Assembly (NCBI RefSeq): GCF_000317535.1
Contig: NC_019757.1
Coordinates: 1,277,001-1,341,000, forward strand
Length of the DNA stretch: 64,000 nucleotides
Reading direction: 5' to 3'
DNA from: Cylindrospermum stagnale PCC 7417
GTDB lineage: Bacteria; Cyanobacteriota; Cyanobacteriia; Cyanobacteriales; Nostocaceae
Shown: positions 43,601 to 53,178 of the stretch, piece after piece
Numbering within the stretch: the stretch's first letter is position 1
Layout: each line of letters starts with the position of its first letter
The notes under the pieces: model-generated
Told to the model about the DNA's origin: nothing
The model's database searches: none
What the model saw: the letters and a program-made list of their open reading frames with translations, nothing else
Made by a program: the position numbers and the translations under genes

Positions 43601-46448
43601 TCAGTTTGGCAATTTGGCTCTCAAGCTAGTAGAAAAATCTAAAATTAAAAAATTAGAAGTTTTTGTTTTACAAATGTATTATGGACAGATATGGCATTGG
43701 AAAGAGTATCTCAGGAATATAGTTGCACAAAATAAATTAATATATGGCTTTAAAATAGGCATAGATACTGGAGGAAATGAGTTTGCTTCTTATGTAGCTA
43801 TAAATTATTGCTTGATCAAGTTTTTCGGGGGACAAAATTTAGAAGAAGTTGAGCAGGATTACCAAAAATATTCTGGGGTTATTAAAAACTTAAAACTACA
43901 ATTTTCTATATTTATTATGGAAACGTTTCATAAATTAATAATTAAATTTTTAGGTATAAATAATTATGATAAATTAATAATTAGTGATAACGTAGAACAA
44001 GAATATTTAGAAAATTGGATTCAGAATAATAGTCAATGGTTAATCTTTTTTTTCTATTTTACCAGAACATTTTATTGTTATCTTTTAAAAGATTATGCTT
44101 GTGCTTGTGCTAATGGAATTAAGGCAGAAAAATATGTAGAAGCTTCTAGTTCATTTCTAACTGCTCCCCAGCATAATTTTTATTCTTCTCTTTCTTATCT
44201 TGCTCATTATAGTGCTTGTGATATCAAGCAGCAACAAAATTTAATTGAGCAAGTAGATAAAAATCAAGAGAGCATGAAAATATGGTCTAACCATTGTCCA
44301 GAAAATTTTCAACATAAATATGATTTAGTGGCGGCTGAAAAAGCACGAGCATTAGTCCAATATTGGCAAGCGGAAGACCTTTATGAACGAGCTATTCAAG
44401 GGGCTAAAAAATATGAATTTATCCACGAAGAAGCTCTAGCTTATGAACGAGCAGCAGAATTTTATTTGCACCTGGGTAGGGAAGAAATTGGCCAGTTATA
44501 TCTGAGAAATGCCCACCATTGTTACACTCGCTGGGGAGCTAAAGCCAAAGTCAAGCAATTAGAAGATGAATATCCAGAATATTTTATAGGAAATACAAAC
44601 CAAGGGACAGCTAAAAGCCTCAGCACAACTATCTCTACTAGCGGTAGTAATGGAGAATTCCTTGACTTAACAACGGTTATTAAAGCATCTCAAGCCCTAG
44701 CCGGAGAAATTGTTCTGAACAAGTTGCTGGCAAAGTTAATGAAAATAATGATTGAGAATGCAGGCGCTCGAAAAGGCTTTTTGCTTCTACATTCTGATGA
44801 TAACTGGGTCATTGAAGCAGTGGGAGCAATAGATTCTGATGATGTTACCATACTACAATCTATTCCAGTAGACTCACCAGATGCCTCCACCCCGTTGCTC
44901 TCAACCGCTATCATCAACTATGTCGCCCGCACCCAGGAAAATGTAGTTCTCAATGATGCCACCCAGGAGGGACAATTTACCCGCGACCCCTACATTGTCA
45001 TCACTCAACCTAAATCAATTCTCTGCACTCCCCTACTGAATCAAGGGAAATTGAGCGGTATTTTATATTTAGAAAATAATCTCGCAACTGGGGCATTTAC
45101 ACCAGAGCGAGTGGAAGTCTTAAATATCCTTTCTAGTCAAGCCGCTATCTCTATTAAAAATTCTCGCCTCTACGCAACCCTGGAGCAAAAAGTAGAAAAG
45201 CGTACTCAAGAACTATCACAGACTCTAGAAATTCTTAAAGAAACTCAAGCTAAATTGGAATTTGAGAATGCGCTGCTCAAAAGTGCCGAAGAAGCCTCAA
45301 TTTATGATTATCAAGTTGGCGGTAGTTTGCCAATTGATGCTCCTACTTATGTAGTGCGCTCTGCCGACCGTTATCTCTACAAAGCATTGAAGAGTGGAGA
45401 GTTTTGTTACATTCTCAATACACGACAAATGGGTAAATCAAGTTTGATGGTGCGGATGATGCACTACTTACAACAAGAAAGTTTTTGCTGTGCTGCCATT
45501 GATATGACCCGAATTGGCAGTGAAAACATTACCCCAGAACAATGGTATAAGGGATTAGCTGTTGAGTTGTGGCAAGGTTTTGACCTGCTAGGTAAGGTTA
45601 ATTTAAAAGCTTGGTGGCAAGAAAATATCGAACTTTCCCCTGTGCAGCGATTGAGTAGATTTTTTGAAGAAGTTTTGTTAGGCGAAGTTAAATTGCCGGA
45701 TAATACTCTTGCACCTAAAATAGTCATCTTTTTAGATGAAATTGATAGTGTTTTAGGTTTGGACTTTTCAGTTAATGATTTCTTTGCCCTGGTTCGCTCC
45801 TGCTATAATCAGCGCGGTATTAATCCAGAGTATCAGCGGTTGTGCTTTGTTTTATTGGGAGTTGCTACTCCGAGTGATTTAATTACAGATTATCGCCGTA
45901 CGCCTTTTAATATTGGTCAGGCAATTCAACTGCATGGCTTCCAATTACACGAAGCTCAACCTCTGCTTCAAGGTTTATCAGACAAGGTGAGCAACCCACA
46001 AGCAGTGCTTCAAGAAGTATTGTTCTGGACTAACGGTCAGCCGTTTTTAACTCAAAAGATTTGCAAGCTGATTCGTAGTTTATCATCTTCTGTCCCCGAA
46101 AAAACTGAAAAAGCCTGGATTAAGAATTTGATTTGCACTAATATTATAGACAACTGGGAAACTCAGGACGAACCAGAGCATTTAAGGACAATTTGCGATC
46201 GCATCCTCAAAGGAGAACGACAAGCTACTGATCTGCTGGAACTGTATCGACGAATTTTAGAGCAAGGACAGGTGAGGGCAGTAGATAGTCTGGATGAACG
46301 AGAATTGATATTATCAGGGTTATTAGTTAAAGAACAGAGTTATTTAAAAATCCACAACCGGATTTATGAATTAATTTTTAACAATAGTTGGATTGAGCTA
46401 CAGGCGTCGCTGAATCGAAATATGAATGGTGCAGATCCTGCGAATTAG
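40611..46448 (+). CDS. Giant Ser/Thr kinase - AAA ATPase - GAF - AAA_35 protein
   Basis: 1945 residues. Residues 1-275 are a Hanks-type kinase: catalytic loop [13 protein letters not shown] (HKD for HRD) and IIDFGIS (DFG). An AAA_16-like ATPase follows (P-loop [13 protein letters not shown] near 332), with a long helical/TPR-like region (about 700-1340) and a GAF sensor (about 1352-1520; [20 protein letters not shown]). A coiled coil follows ([20 protein letters not shown]). In the common cyanobacterial relatives I recall, a histidine kinase comes next. Here it is replaced by an AAA_35-type module ([21 protein letters not shown]-loop NTRQMGKSS near 1602). It is probably a cytosolic signal-integrating sensor; the stimulus is unknown. 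Confidence 0.85.
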   Translation: MIHNQDILQKDYQIIEKIYESASSLIYRAILKLNNQPIILKILKEDYPSPSELTRYKQEYEITSSLNADNIIKAYKLQRYKNSLVMLLEDFGGESLKILISKHQFSLEVFLTIAIKTTESLAAIHNANIIHKDINSANIVYNQETRQLKIIDFGISTRLSQENQIISNINQLEGTLAYISPEQTGRMNRGIDYRSDFYSLGVTFYELLTNQLPFTTNDPIELVHCHIAQHPKIPNELIASIPLTLSNIIIKLLAKTPEERYQSAWGIKADLETCLQQLKTTGNIGHFSLGSQDISDKFHIPQKLYGREQEITQLLTTFERVSQGKAEIILVSGYSGIGKSALVNEIHKPITKQRGFFINGKFDQLQRDIPYAAITQAWQGLVRQLLSEPEITLKTWKEKILAVLGNNSQIIIDIIPDLEKIIGKQPPVEQLGATETQDRFNLFFARFVHIFSQKEHPLTIFLDDLQWADLPSLNLIEKLITNVDSQYLLIIGAYRNNEVSPTHPLTQTLEQIKKAEVIINQIMLQPLGISDVKQLMADTLNCSREDVQPLAELVTKKTAGNSFFITQLLQTLYKEKLLVLNVPQLPIHQRENNQGFWQWNIEKIQQIGITDNVVDLVVRKIEKLEQNTQNILKLAACIGNRFNLEILSIVNRKSLTFTSQEIQPALQEGLIIPLSNDYKLPLLWSEEEISGDTSEISSDFILKNSTSIPYKFLHDRVQQAAYSLILEAEKKSIHLQIGRLLRNNTPADELEENIFNIVHQLNEGLSLITEPLEKYELAKLNLQAAKKSKASTAYEPALKYLEMGLSLLGSNSWNEQYTLTWELHIETLELLYLNTKFDQFEEFSNTVLQQAQEILDQAKINQLQILYYCTTFQANKAIDIAIKISRKLGTHISQEQGDIENKIAQQQDLIQLFLQDKNLEYLYQLPVMTDKYQIAIVQILQQIIAATHTTNFPLFVEIILIQLNLCIKYGNPPNAAYIYNTYGMLLCSIKQDIDYGYQFGNLALKLVEKSKIKKLEVFVLQMYYGQIWHWKEYLRNIVAQNKLIYGFKIGIDTGGNEFASYVAINYCLIKFFGGQNLEEVEQDYQKYSGVIKNLKLQFSIFIMETFHKLIIKFLGINNYDKLIISDNVEQEYLENWIQNNSQWLIFFFYFTRTFYCYLLKDYACACANGIKAEKYVEASSSFLTAPQHNFYSSLSYLAHYSACDIKQQQNLIEQVDKNQESMKIWSNHCPENFQHKYDLVAAEKARALVQYWQAEDLYERAIQGAKKYEFIHEEALAYERAAEFYLHLGREEIGQLYLRNAHHCYTRWGAKAKVKQLEDEYPEYFIGNTNQGTAKSLSTTISTSGSNGEFLDLTTVIKASQALAGEIVLNKLLAKLMKIMIENAGARKGFLLLHSDDNWVIEAVGAIDSDDVTILQSIPVDSPDASTPLLSTAIINYVARTQENVVLNDATQEGQFTRDPYIVITQPKSILCTPLLNQGKLSGILYLENNLATGAFTPERVEVLNILSSQAAISIKNSRLYATLEQKVEKRTQELSQTLEILKETQAKLEFENALLKSAEEASIYDYQVGGSLPIDAPTYVVRSADRYLYKALKSGEFCYILNTRQMGKSSLMVRMMHYLQQESFCCAAIDMTRIGSENITPEQWYKGLAVELWQGFDLLGKVNLKAWWQENIELSPVQRLSRFFEEVLLGEVKLPDNTLAPKIVIFLDEIDSVLGLDFSVNDFFALVRSCYNQRGINPEYQRLCFVLLGVATPSDLITDYRRTPFNIGQAIQLHGFQLHEAQPLLQGLSDKVSNPQAVLQEVLFWTNGQPFLTQKICKLIRSLSSSVPEKTEKAWIKNLICTNIIDNWETQDEPEHLRTICDRILKGERQATDLLELYRRILEQGQVRAVDSLDERELILSGLLVKEQSYLKIHNRIYELIFNNSWIELQASLNRNMNGADPAN

Positions 46449-46706
46449 GGTTCTACCGCTCCCTTGATGTAAAATCTGGTTCACAATCATTGAAAGCTTT
46501 ATACTGTAGGCATTTCACTTAATACAATGCTAATGGGATCACTGTTGTTCGCATTCAGGCAATTGAAGTTACCCTGACCTCGCCAAATGCGAAATTTGTC
46601 AGGCTGTAGACATTATGAGTCAACAGGATCGCATCTGTCAATTCAAAGGTTGTATTACGGGCAAACTCCAGTATGTGCTCTATCAAACACTTTTGACCAC
46701 AACCAC

Positions 46707-46767
46707 CTGAATTTAGCTGAATTTAGCTGAATTTAGCTGAAATTTAAAAATCCTGAATTTAGCTGAA
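46707..46767. promoter_or_regulatory. 10-bp-phased iteron array (CTGAATTTAG)
   Basis: Three perfect steps of the decamer CTGAATTTAG plus a partial fourth at 46707-46740, then one more copy at 46752-46767. The 10-bp period puts each copy on the same face of the helix, as for cooperative protein binding. It lies 63-123 bp upstream of the VOC-protein gene. A closely related array occurs at 52941-53178. The rest of the 381-bp gap after the kinase gene holds no recognised gene; a 50-codon minus-strand frame (46570-46717) has no family resemblance. Confidence 0.6.
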
Positions 46768-46829
46768 CTTTTAATGTGTGAAAGCAAAATATATTATCAA
46801 TGTACAAGCACAAATGCTAGGAGAATTTT

Positions 46830-47372
46830 ATGCCTCAGGTCTTGGAAAAAATCACTCGTTCTTTTATTAAACCTGCCTTGTGTTTACTGTTAGTTTTTGG
46901 TTGTCTGTTTGGTTTTACTGCTGGAAGCGAAGCTGCTGCTGTTGAAACCAATGCATTAGTCCAAGTCAATCCCCCTGGCGGAATACAGAGCCTTTTATCT
47001 AGCTTAAACGTATCTAATCTTCAAAATTCCATCGACTTCTATCAGAACAAACTTGGGTTAATACGTAACACAAAATTTGATACCGATGATTGGACTCAGT
47101 TTTTCGTCATAGGCAAAGAATCAATTAGCCAGATATCCCCAGCAACACCTCAAATTGGGCTTTACCAAGGTAGCGTAAAAAGTGACAGTACATCTGTTCC
47201 TACAATCATTGTAAATGACATAGAACAATATCGTGACTACCTGCTAGACAATGGCATCAAAGTAGGGGGTATTATACCTATTGAAGTTGCAGGGGGGAAG
47301 GTAGGACTGAAATTAGCGTTCTTTACTGACCCAGATGGTAACAAATTGACTATTAGACAAAACCTGATTTAA
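46830..47372 (+). CDS. Secreted VOC (glyoxalase/bleomycin-resistance fold) protein
   Basis: 180 residues. An N-terminal signal peptide (LCLLLVFGCLFGFTAGSEAA, probable cleavage after AAA near residue 38) is followed by a single VOC domain: LLSSLNVSNLQNSIDFYQNK and LGLIR at its start, and LAFFTDPDGNKLTIRQ at its end. VOC proteins bind metal or small ligands; the usual His/Glu metal ligands are not clearly all present, so a binding role is as likely as catalysis. Export is unusual for this fold. The gene has an iteron array upstream and a terminator downstream, so it is probably monocistronic. Confidence 0.75.
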   Translation: MPQVLEKITRSFIKPALCLLLVFGCLFGFTAGSEAAAVETNALVQVNPPGGIQSLLSSLNVSNLQNSIDFYQNKLGLIRNTKFDTDDWTQFFVIGKESISQISPATPQIGLYQGSVKSDSTSVPTIIVNDIEQYRDYLLDNGIKVGGIIPIEVAGGKVGLKLAFFTDPDGNKLTIRQNLI

Positions 47373-47460
47373 GAAAAATTACTTAGACATTCTTCTTGAA
47401 ATTCGCTTTGTCAGTGAAAGGTGCTGAATCTGGTAATTAAGACAAATTATTACCTTGTTC

Positions 47461-47497
47461 CAATCCCCTAATTTTAATTAGGGGATTTCTATTTAAA
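47461..47497 (+). terminator. Rho-independent terminator after the VOC gene
   Basis: AATCCCCTAAT and ATTAGGGGATT form a perfect 11-bp stem with a 4-base loop (TTTA), followed by TCTATTT. It is 89 bases past the stop codon. Confidence 0.85.
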
Positions 47498-48163
47498 ATT
47501 CCGAATCTTGCAATTTGCTACCACACATAGCTAAAATACTTATTACATCAGTCTTTCAGCATACTTCGTCGCCCCATCAGTTCCATCTGATGCTGTATGC
47601 GATCGCCTCCAAGATACCAAACTAGATACCAATGAACATGAAATGGATGTTTTTACTTTAATTATCAAATTTCGACACCTACTTACTTGTTGATTATTTT
47701 TAATTGCTGCTTATTGAGAAACGAGTATACCGATTTTTAAGCATATGCAAATAATTTTAAACTTTTTATACCAAAAATTACGAGAGTCCTATTTGAGTTG
47801 TGAACTTACTCATGGATGCAAAAGAAATCTTTACAGGGAACGGGAAACAGAATTTTCTCGAAATTACTTAGAAGCAAATAGTATAATTGAAGCTAGAAAT
47901 ATACGATTATTTTAAGTAATAACCCTCAGTGACACTTTATGGTGCGGGATGTGACTTAAAAATCTATAACTGTGTTTATAAATTAATTTTTAATAGGAGT
48001 TAGATTTTACGTCATACATGATATTCTCAGTAATAAATAACCAAATTTTTCAAATGAGCGATAAATATTTACCTTTACTTGGAGAAAAGCCCTTGAACGT
48101 AAAACCGGGGTGCAAGTTAATCAAACAACTCAGGATAAATAAAAGCTTTCACTCTAGCTCATT
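47498..48163. other. Long AT-rich intergenic region
   Basis: 666 bases without a recognisable gene. It contains a fragment (CCTATTTGAGTTGTGAAC, about 47788-47805) matching the right end of the TA-flanked MITE in the toxin pseudogene, so it probably includes old mobile-element debris. No iteron array of the kind found elsewhere in this region was seen. The 3' part must hold the promoter for the gene at 48164. Confidence 0.45.
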
Positions 48164-49579
48164 ATGGCTTTTCACTTAGATGAGGCAATTAAAATTGCTA
48201 ACCAAGCAGTTTCGGCAAAGTTCTATAGAAGCTTAACTGATGTTGAGATAATTGTACTTAAAGGAGCTTGGGAACGAGAAGAATATGACCAAATTGCAGC
48301 TAAAAACCAGTACGCAACAAGTTATATCAGTCAAGATATTGCGCCCAAGCTTTGGAAATTACTGACAGAAGCTCTAGGAGAAAAAGTTAAAAAAAGTAAT
48401 TTTAAGGAAGCCTTGAAACGACATTGGGAAAAGGAATGTTGGGATAGGCAATTTACATCTGAATATTACTTACCCAACCCAGAATCAATAACTGTTAAAG
48501 GCAAACAGGGTAATAATACCCTTAAAGAAGCTGCATCTCCGACCTATTTAACTCAAGCTAAACAAAATTTTCCGGCTCCCGAATTGTATGTGGAGCGTTT
48601 TGCTATTGAATTGCTCTGCTATGAAACTCTGTTGCAACCTGGTTCCCTGATTCGGGTCAAAGCACCTAAATTAATGGGTAAAACCTCGCTCATGGAACGG
48701 GTATTAGCTAAAGTGGCAAAGGAGGGCTATCGTACAGTCAGTTTAAGTTTAGAGATGGCAGATCGGCAAACTCATCTCACTAACCTGAATAAATTTTTAC
48801 GCTGGTTCTGCCTCAATCTTAGCCGAGAACTTAAGCTACGCAATCAGTTAGATGAATATTGGGATGAAGAAGGTATGGGTGCTAAGGTAAGTTGCACAAC
48901 TTATTTAGAAGAATACCTCTTGGCAGCAGCAGATAGTCCTCTAGTTCTATACTTAGATGATGTGGATGCACTTTTCCCTTATCCTGAAGTTTACGAAGAC
49001 TTTTTTGGGTTGTTGCGTTCTTGGTATGAGAAAGCCAGAAGCCGCGCAAACTGGAAAAAGCTGCGATTAGCGATCGCACATTCCACCGACGTTTATATCC
49101 GCCTGAATATCAATCAGTCACCCTTTAATGTGGGATTACCCATAGAATTACCAGAATTAACTAAAGAGCAAGTGCAGGAATTTGCACAACTATATGGATT
49201 AGCAGCAGATTCATCTTCAGTAGATCCATTAATGCAACTCGTAGGTGGTCATCCTTATTTGTTGCAGCAGGCATTTTCTCACCTCAAAAGTTATCCTGAT
49301 ATCACTCTTGAGCAAATGTTAGCCGAGGCTAGAACTGACGCAGGTATTTATCGCCATCATTTAAGACAATTTTGGTTGAGTTTACAACAGGAACCAAAGC
49401 TGATGGCAGCATTTGAAACAGTGATTTCTTCTACTGAGCCAGTGAGATTGGAAACAATATCAGCTTATCAGTTGCAGAGTATGGGTTTGGTGAAGCTTGC
49501 GGGTAATGAAGTTGAGCCACGTTGTCAGTTGTATCGTAGTTATTTTAGTGATGTGATTGGGAGTTCAGAAGGTGTCTGA
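48164..49579 (+). CDS. HTH-AAA_35 protein (VMAP-associated N-terminal domain)
   Basis: 471 residues. The first about 95 (MAFHLDEAIKIANQAVSAKF, then LTDVEIIVLKGAWEREEYDQ and IAAKNQYATSYISQDIAPKL) are a helix-turn-helix-like domain. I recall it at the N-terminus of proteins linked to vWA-MoxR conflict systems. An AAA_35-type ATPase follows, with P-loop KAPKLMGKTS (about 165), YLDDVDALF (Walker B) and HSTDVYIRLNINQSPFNVGL. The ATPase closely resembles the second module of the gene at 53236. It is probably a sensor or switch NTPase; no effector domain is fused to it. Confidence 0.75.
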   Translation: MAFHLDEAIKIANQAVSAKFYRSLTDVEIIVLKGAWEREEYDQIAAKNQYATSYISQDIAPKLWKLLTEALGEKVKKSNFKEALKRHWEKECWDRQFTSEYYLPNPESITVKGKQGNNTLKEAASPTYLTQAKQNFPAPELYVERFAIELLCYETLLQPGSLIRVKAPKLMGKTSLMERVLAKVAKEGYRTVSLSLEMADRQTHLTNLNKFLRWFCLNLSRELKLRNQLDEYWDEEGMGAKVSCTTYLEEYLLAAADSPLVLYLDDVDALFPYPEVYEDFFGLLRSWYEKARSRANWKKLRLAIAHSTDVYIRLNINQSPFNVGLPIELPELTKEQVQEFAQLYGLAADSSSVDPLMQLVGGHPYLLQQAFSHLKSYPDITLEQMLAEARTDAGIYRHHLRQFWLSLQQEPKLMAAFETVISSTEPVRLETISAYQLQSMGLVKLAGNEVEPRCQLYRSYFSDVIGSSEGV

Positions 49580-49610
49580 CGCTGAAATTATTCAATCTCC
49601 TCCAAAAAAA

Positions 49611-49655
49611 AACCGACTTTTTTAATAAGTCGAGGTTCTAATTCTTTTTATTTTC
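49611..49655 (+). terminator. Probable terminator after the HTH-AAA_35 gene
   Basis: AACC-GACTT and AAGTC-GA-GGTT pair as a stem with a small bulge around a T-rich loop, followed by TCTAATTCTTTTTATTTT. It is about 30 bases past the stop codon. Confidence 0.65.
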
Positions 49656-49754
49656 ACAAATCAGATAGGATTGCCATATAGCAGTCCCTAAAAAAGGCGA
49701 GGAGCGATTGCAAGTCAAATCTATTACAAAAGATAAGCGATCGCTATTTTAAGT

Positions 49755-50336
49755 TTACGAAATCGCATCTAATTCTGCTATCCAGGCATTAAGAGTTTCC
49801 ATGTTTACACCTAATTGACGTAATGCTAAGTCTAGGCACAATTTTCCGTTGATACCAGGTTTATAGCAAGCATTTATCAAGTCCTTTTTTTTCTGTTTTA
49901 TATCAGATATTAGTAAAACAAAACATGTTTTGCGGTCTAGAACAGTATTTTCGCATACATTGAATAAGCTTTCTTTCTTATTCGGTTTCTTCCATGCTTC
50001 TGCGAAATTTTGAAAAATAGAAGCTAAACCTTCTTCTGTATTGCTTATCTGTGGATCATAATCAGAAGCATCAGCAAGTAAATTATTTGATTCTCCTAAA
50101 TCCAGTAGTCTCAACGTAATATTTTCAGTAGGGAACTGCACTGTAGCGGCAGGAACTATTTCCTGGGAAAGACTATTAGTTGCAGCAAAGGTGCTTGTTG
50201 TCGGAACTACCCACAGAAAAATTGCTAGGAGTGCGATCGCGAAACGACCAGCATAGGCGATCGCTATCTTGCAGTATGTACTCATTTTCAAGGCTTTTCC
50301 TGAAAAAATCTGAGGTAATTGCTTGAATATTTTCAT
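49755..50336 (-). CDS. Secreted protein of unknown function, four or more Cys
   Basis: 193 residues. A long N-terminus precedes a hydrophobic signal segment (FAIALLAIFLWVVPTTSTFA) with probable cleavage after FAA near residue 52. The mature part carries Cys pairs (VCENTVLDRKTC and ACYKPGINGKLC) that could form two disulfides, and is otherwise helical. No family was recognised. It is the last gene in the minus-strand run after the PatG-like protease and Cys-rich peptide, so an immunity, export or receptor-like role is possible but not shown. A strong palindrome separates it from the peptide gene. Confidence 0.6.
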   Translation of the reverse strand: MKIFKQLPQIFSGKALKMSTYCKIAIAYAGRFAIALLAIFLWVVPTTSTFAATNSLSQEIVPAATVQFPTENITLRLLDLGESNNLLADASDYDPQISNTEEGLASIFQNFAEAWKKPNKKESLFNVCENTVLDRKTCFVLLISDIKQKKKDLINACYKPGINGKLCLDLALRQLGVNMETLNAWIAELDAIS

Positions 50337-50357
50337 GACTCTTCTCCTTTGTTGATG

Positions 50358-50390
50358 GGTAGGAGCGTTCGCTACGCGAACGCTCCTACC
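50358..50390. repeat. Perfect hairpin (GGTAGGAGCG palindrome)
   Basis: A 33-base sequence with perfect 15-bp arms around TAC, from GGTAGGAGCG to CGCTCCTACC. It sits between the Cys-rich peptide gene and the secreted-protein gene. It is typical of dispersed cyanobacterial GTTCGC/GCGAAC repeats. In the transcript it could act as a processing or attenuation hairpin; no T run follows on the minus strand. Confidence 0.75.
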
Positions 50391-50507
50391 GATGTACTTC
50401 AGCTACATAGAATATGCTCTCAAGGGTAAGCTTCCAGCGTGAGTAAGTTACTAATCAGACTAGAAATATTACCCTGAACTCCAGATTTTTGAAACACGCC
50501 GTTCTTT

Positions 50508-50753
50508 TTACTCGTATGGTCCTGAGCAAGTACCTGTGGCACTGCAGCAATAACAAACACAACCTGCGCCTAGTTGCACTTCGCATCTAGGCATCCAACC
50601 AGCTGGACAATCATTCCGGGTTACAATACAGCCTAGACCCTTCGCATGACACGCACAAGGATTAAATACGCTGGCTTGAATTCCACTACTCATGGCGTAC
50701 GTTGCAATACTCAAATTCCTCTGAACAGGTACTACTTGAATTGGAAGTTTCAT
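50508..50753 (-). CDS. Cys-rich peptide, candidate RiPP precursor
   Basis: An 81-residue peptide with 10 cysteines, all in the C-terminal 50 residues (positions 33, 35, 42, 49, 57, 65, 67, 69, 70, 76; dense part GCVCYCC). The N-terminus MKLPIQVVPVQRN has the pattern L-P-x-Q-x-x-P-V-x-R and no hydrophobic signal sequence, so it looks like a leader recognised by processing enzymes. AGGAAAA precedes the ATG. The gene follows a PatA/PatG-like protease on the same strand; such proteases cleave leaders from precursor peptides. It may instead be a folded metal-binding or disulfide protein, and no modifying enzyme is next to it except the distant YcaO cluster. Confidence 0.6.
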   Translation of the reverse strand: MKLPIQVVPVQRNLSIATYAMSSGIQASVFNPCACHAKGLGCIVTRNDCPAGWMPRCEVQLGAGCVCYCCSATGTCSGPYE

Positions 50754-50788
50754 GATTTTTTTTCCTGATTTTACTTGTTGAATTTTGC

Positions 50789-50842
50789 CTAACCCATACC
50801 ACCAGATCGCGGTACGTGTCCAGCTTGGATTGGAACTTTCAT
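50789..50842 (-). CDS. Mini-ORF MKVPIQAGHVPRSGGMG, leader-like peptide
   Basis: 17 codons plus TAG, with AAGGA about 10 bases upstream of the ATG. The first residues MKVPIQ match MKLPIQ of the Cys-rich peptide, and an Arg lies at the same position (12). It sits between the PatG-like protease and that peptide, on the same strand. It is either a truncated duplicate of the peptide's leader or a real minimal peptide. Too short for any statistical test by eye. Confidence 0.4.
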   Translation of the reverse strand: MKVPIQAGHVPRSGGMG

Positions 50843-50942
50843 CACTGCTTATCCTTGTGTGAACTATTTAGTTAAAGCTTGCTTGTAATCAGGGCAGAAC
50901 AACTTATTAACCTAGTTGGCAACTGCAAGCTACATCTTTTCA

Positions 50943-52916
50943 TTAGCTAGATACAGACCATGAACGAACGGAACCGATCGTCACCGGAATCACTTCACTA
51001 ACATCAACGGTAAATCTGTAGACCTTTCCAGATCTGCGGCTATCCTCTAAATTGAAGAACTGTAGGGTCACATCGTAGCAATCGGAGCCAGCTCGACAGA
51101 TAGGACTCTTTGTGACTCCAATGCTGTTAAGTCCTAGCTGACTATCTACTGCACTAGCCAAAACCTGTGTTACCTGAAAAGCATTTGTAGCTGAGAAGTT
51201 AAGCGCCCGTTCCTGTGGTGTCACACCTAAGTTGCGGTATTCATAATAAATCCGCTCTAGATATTCTCGAACTTTTGCGGTCAAATTCTCCCGCGTTTGT
51301 GCTGGGTAAGCTGCCACCAATGAATCCATTAAAGCTGGAATTGTCCAACTGTAGATGCCCCGCAATTCTGGGACAAGAACAGGAACAGTTTGACCAGACA
51401 TCAGCTTGATACTACCTGTAATCCTTCCCGGAACTGAGATTCGCTCTACGCTATCACCCTCTGCCAATATCTGACGCAACCTGTCATAACCGAAAGTCGC
51501 ATAAGCACCCATAGGGAAGATCGCATAAATTGGTGTAGCATCCAAGCTGAGAGTCCAAATTAGTGATTGTGCTTCATAAGGATTCTGATCTAGATAGTCC
51601 GACAGACTTGAACCCGGAGGGATGGCTTGGATAAAGGAGTCTCGACGAGCTTCAGTGCTGTAATCTATCCCCAGCGTTCCTAGTGCATAAACTATCTGTA
51701 TCGCTGGTGTTTTTTTGGCATTTTCTGAATTGGCATTTTCGGCACAGGTGGTACATTCAGAAGGAGCAACAGATGAAGGAACTACATTAGCTGAAGCTGG
51801 CTGTAGGTTCATCATTGGTATTGAGTAGCTGGATTCTTGCAAATTTGGTATTTGCATTACTGGCTCTGTTAGTTGGTTAATCACTTCTTGCTCAATGTTG
51901 TTAACTTCGCTTGGTTGAATCATGACTTCTTCTTGATTAGACATTTGTTGTATTCCTTCTTTTTTAATTAGGGCTTCTACCCCAGCGATATTCAGACTTC
52001 CAACTAAACAGCGTCGGCTATCTAAACTTTTTTGTAAGTTGCAAGGCAAAGCAGTCTTGAGAATGGCATCACGAATAGCGTGGGGGTCAGGCTTCTGGCC
52101 TCGTTGCAGTTGAATACTGAGCAACAAGGCAACAAGTCCTGATACAATAGGAGTTGCAAAGCTAGTACCGCTTCTGGTAGCAGTTCCACCACCTGGGATG
52201 GCACCTAAAATATTTTCCCCAGGAGCGAGGATACCTTGGGATCTGTAAACCTCACCCCAGTTGCTAAAACCGATGGGGTTTCCAGAAAAATCCATTGCAC
52301 CAACTGCCAATACCGACTCCAAAGCAGCAGGAACATGGAGACAATCACAGCCATCATTGCCGGCAGCCGCTACAATCAGAACATTGTTGTCGGCACAAAG
52401 GCGGACTGCATTAGCCAGTAACTTATCTGACTCAGATGAGGCAGCTAACTGACCACCGCTAATGTTAATGACATTGGCTCCCTGCTCAACCGCTTGGGTG
52501 ATGGCTCGTGCTAAGTCAATCTGAGAACAGGGGGTAACCCCACCTTGACTCCCATTTGTAAACACGGGGACAATCAGCCCACGACACCCAGGAGCAATGC
52601 CACGAATAGGGCTGCCATGTTGACCAAATATCACGCTGGTAACGTGGGTTCCATGCTGAGAAGCTGTTCCTTGGTCTGCGACACCAGAAACTAGAGTCGG
52701 TAGCCGAGTAAACTGGGCACCATCGAAGCATGGGTGAGACTGATCAACTAATCCGTCAAGAACAGCTACGCAGATGCGGGGATTGCCGAGAGATTCAGCC
52801 CAGAGGGATTGGAGTCCGGGCAAGGCTGTAATGTCACTGAAGCCAGCCACTTCTGCTGTTATCTGTGATACACCATAACCCATTGGTTTGTTGTTTGTTT
52901 TTGTGTTCTTCGTCAC
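50943..52916 (-). CDS. PatA/PatG-like subtilisin protease
   Basis: 657 residues. An S8 subtilisin domain (about 1-325) shows the catalytic triad: Asp54 in AVLDGLVDQ, His91 in QHGTHVTSV, Ser252 in RSGTSFATP; the oxyanion Asn187 is in AAAGNDGC. A Gln/Ser-rich linker with a CTTC pair follows. The C-terminal domain starts IQIVYALGTLGIDYSTEARR and resembles the extra domain of cyanobactin maturation proteases PatA/PatG. There is no signal peptide, so it is cytosolic. In cyanobactin pathways PatA removes the leader and PatG macrocyclises. Here the adjacent candidate substrates are the LPIQ-type peptides rather than a PatE-like precursor. Confidence 0.85.
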   Translation of the reverse strand: MTKNTKTNNKPMGYGVSQITAEVAGFSDITALPGLQSLWAESLGNPRICVAVLDGLVDQSHPCFDGAQFTRLPTLVSGVADQGTASQHGTHVTSVIFGQHGSPIRGIAPGCRGLIVPVFTNGSQGGVTPCSQIDLARAITQAVEQGANVINISGGQLAASSESDKLLANAVRLCADNNVLIVAAAGNDGCDCLHVPAALESVLAVGAMDFSGNPIGFSNWGEVYRSQGILAPGENILGAIPGGGTATRSGTSFATPIVSGLVALLLSIQLQRGQKPDPHAIRDAILKTALPCNLQKSLDSRRCLVGSLNIAGVEALIKKEGIQQMSNQEEVMIQPSEVNNIEQEVINQLTEPVMQIPNLQESSYSIPMMNLQPASANVVPSSVAPSECTTCAENANSENAKKTPAIQIVYALGTLGIDYSTEARRDSFIQAIPPGSSLSDYLDQNPYEAQSLIWTLSLDATPIYAIFPMGAYATFGYDRLRQILAEGDSVERISVPGRITGSIKLMSGQTVPVLVPELRGIYSWTIPALMDSLVAAYPAQTRENLTAKVREYLERIYYEYRNLGVTPQERALNFSATNAFQVTQVLASAVDSQLGLNSIGVTKSPICRAGSDCYDVTLQFFNLEDSRRSGKVYRFTVDVSEVIPVTIGSVRSWSVSS

Positions 52917-52940
52917 AATTACTATCCTGCTCGGCTTTGC

Positions 52941-53178
52941 AATTCAATAATTCAGTTAAATTCAGGACATTAAAAAATCAGCAAATTCAGTTAGAATCAG
53001 TTGAATTTCGTTAAATTCAGTATTCAGGAGCATAGATGCAAAAATATATAACTAAATAAAGTTGTAAGTCTCTTAAAATTCCAATGTTTGCCAAACTCAA
53101 CCCCACCTATCAGCCTGGTCATAGTCTCCCGCAAAAAATCAGCAAATTCAGTTAAATTCAGTTAAATTCAGGTATTCA
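52941..53178. promoter_or_regulatory. 10-bp-phased TTCAGTTAAA iterons between divergent genes
   Basis: The gap between the PatG-like gene (minus) and the double AAA_35 gene (plus) is packed with TTCAGTTAAATTCAG words. There is one pair near 52950-52965, diverged copies at 52985-53025, and a clean triplet at 53147-53178 with a 10-bp step. The reverse complement (TGAATTTAAC) differs by one base from the decamer at 46707-46767. The location upstream of both divergent genes suggests a shared operator or a DNA-bending element. Confidence 0.55.

Noticed and set aside
46570-46717. Minus-strand 50-codon frame upstream of the VOC gene
   Set aside because: It can be read (EFARNTTFELTDAIL) but has no start, no family match, and overlaps the iteron array.
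34597-52916. A single complete cyanobactin (patellamide-like) cluster
   Set aside because: PatD-like and PatG-like genes are about 14 kb apart on opposite strands, and no PatE-type precursor with its typical leader was found.
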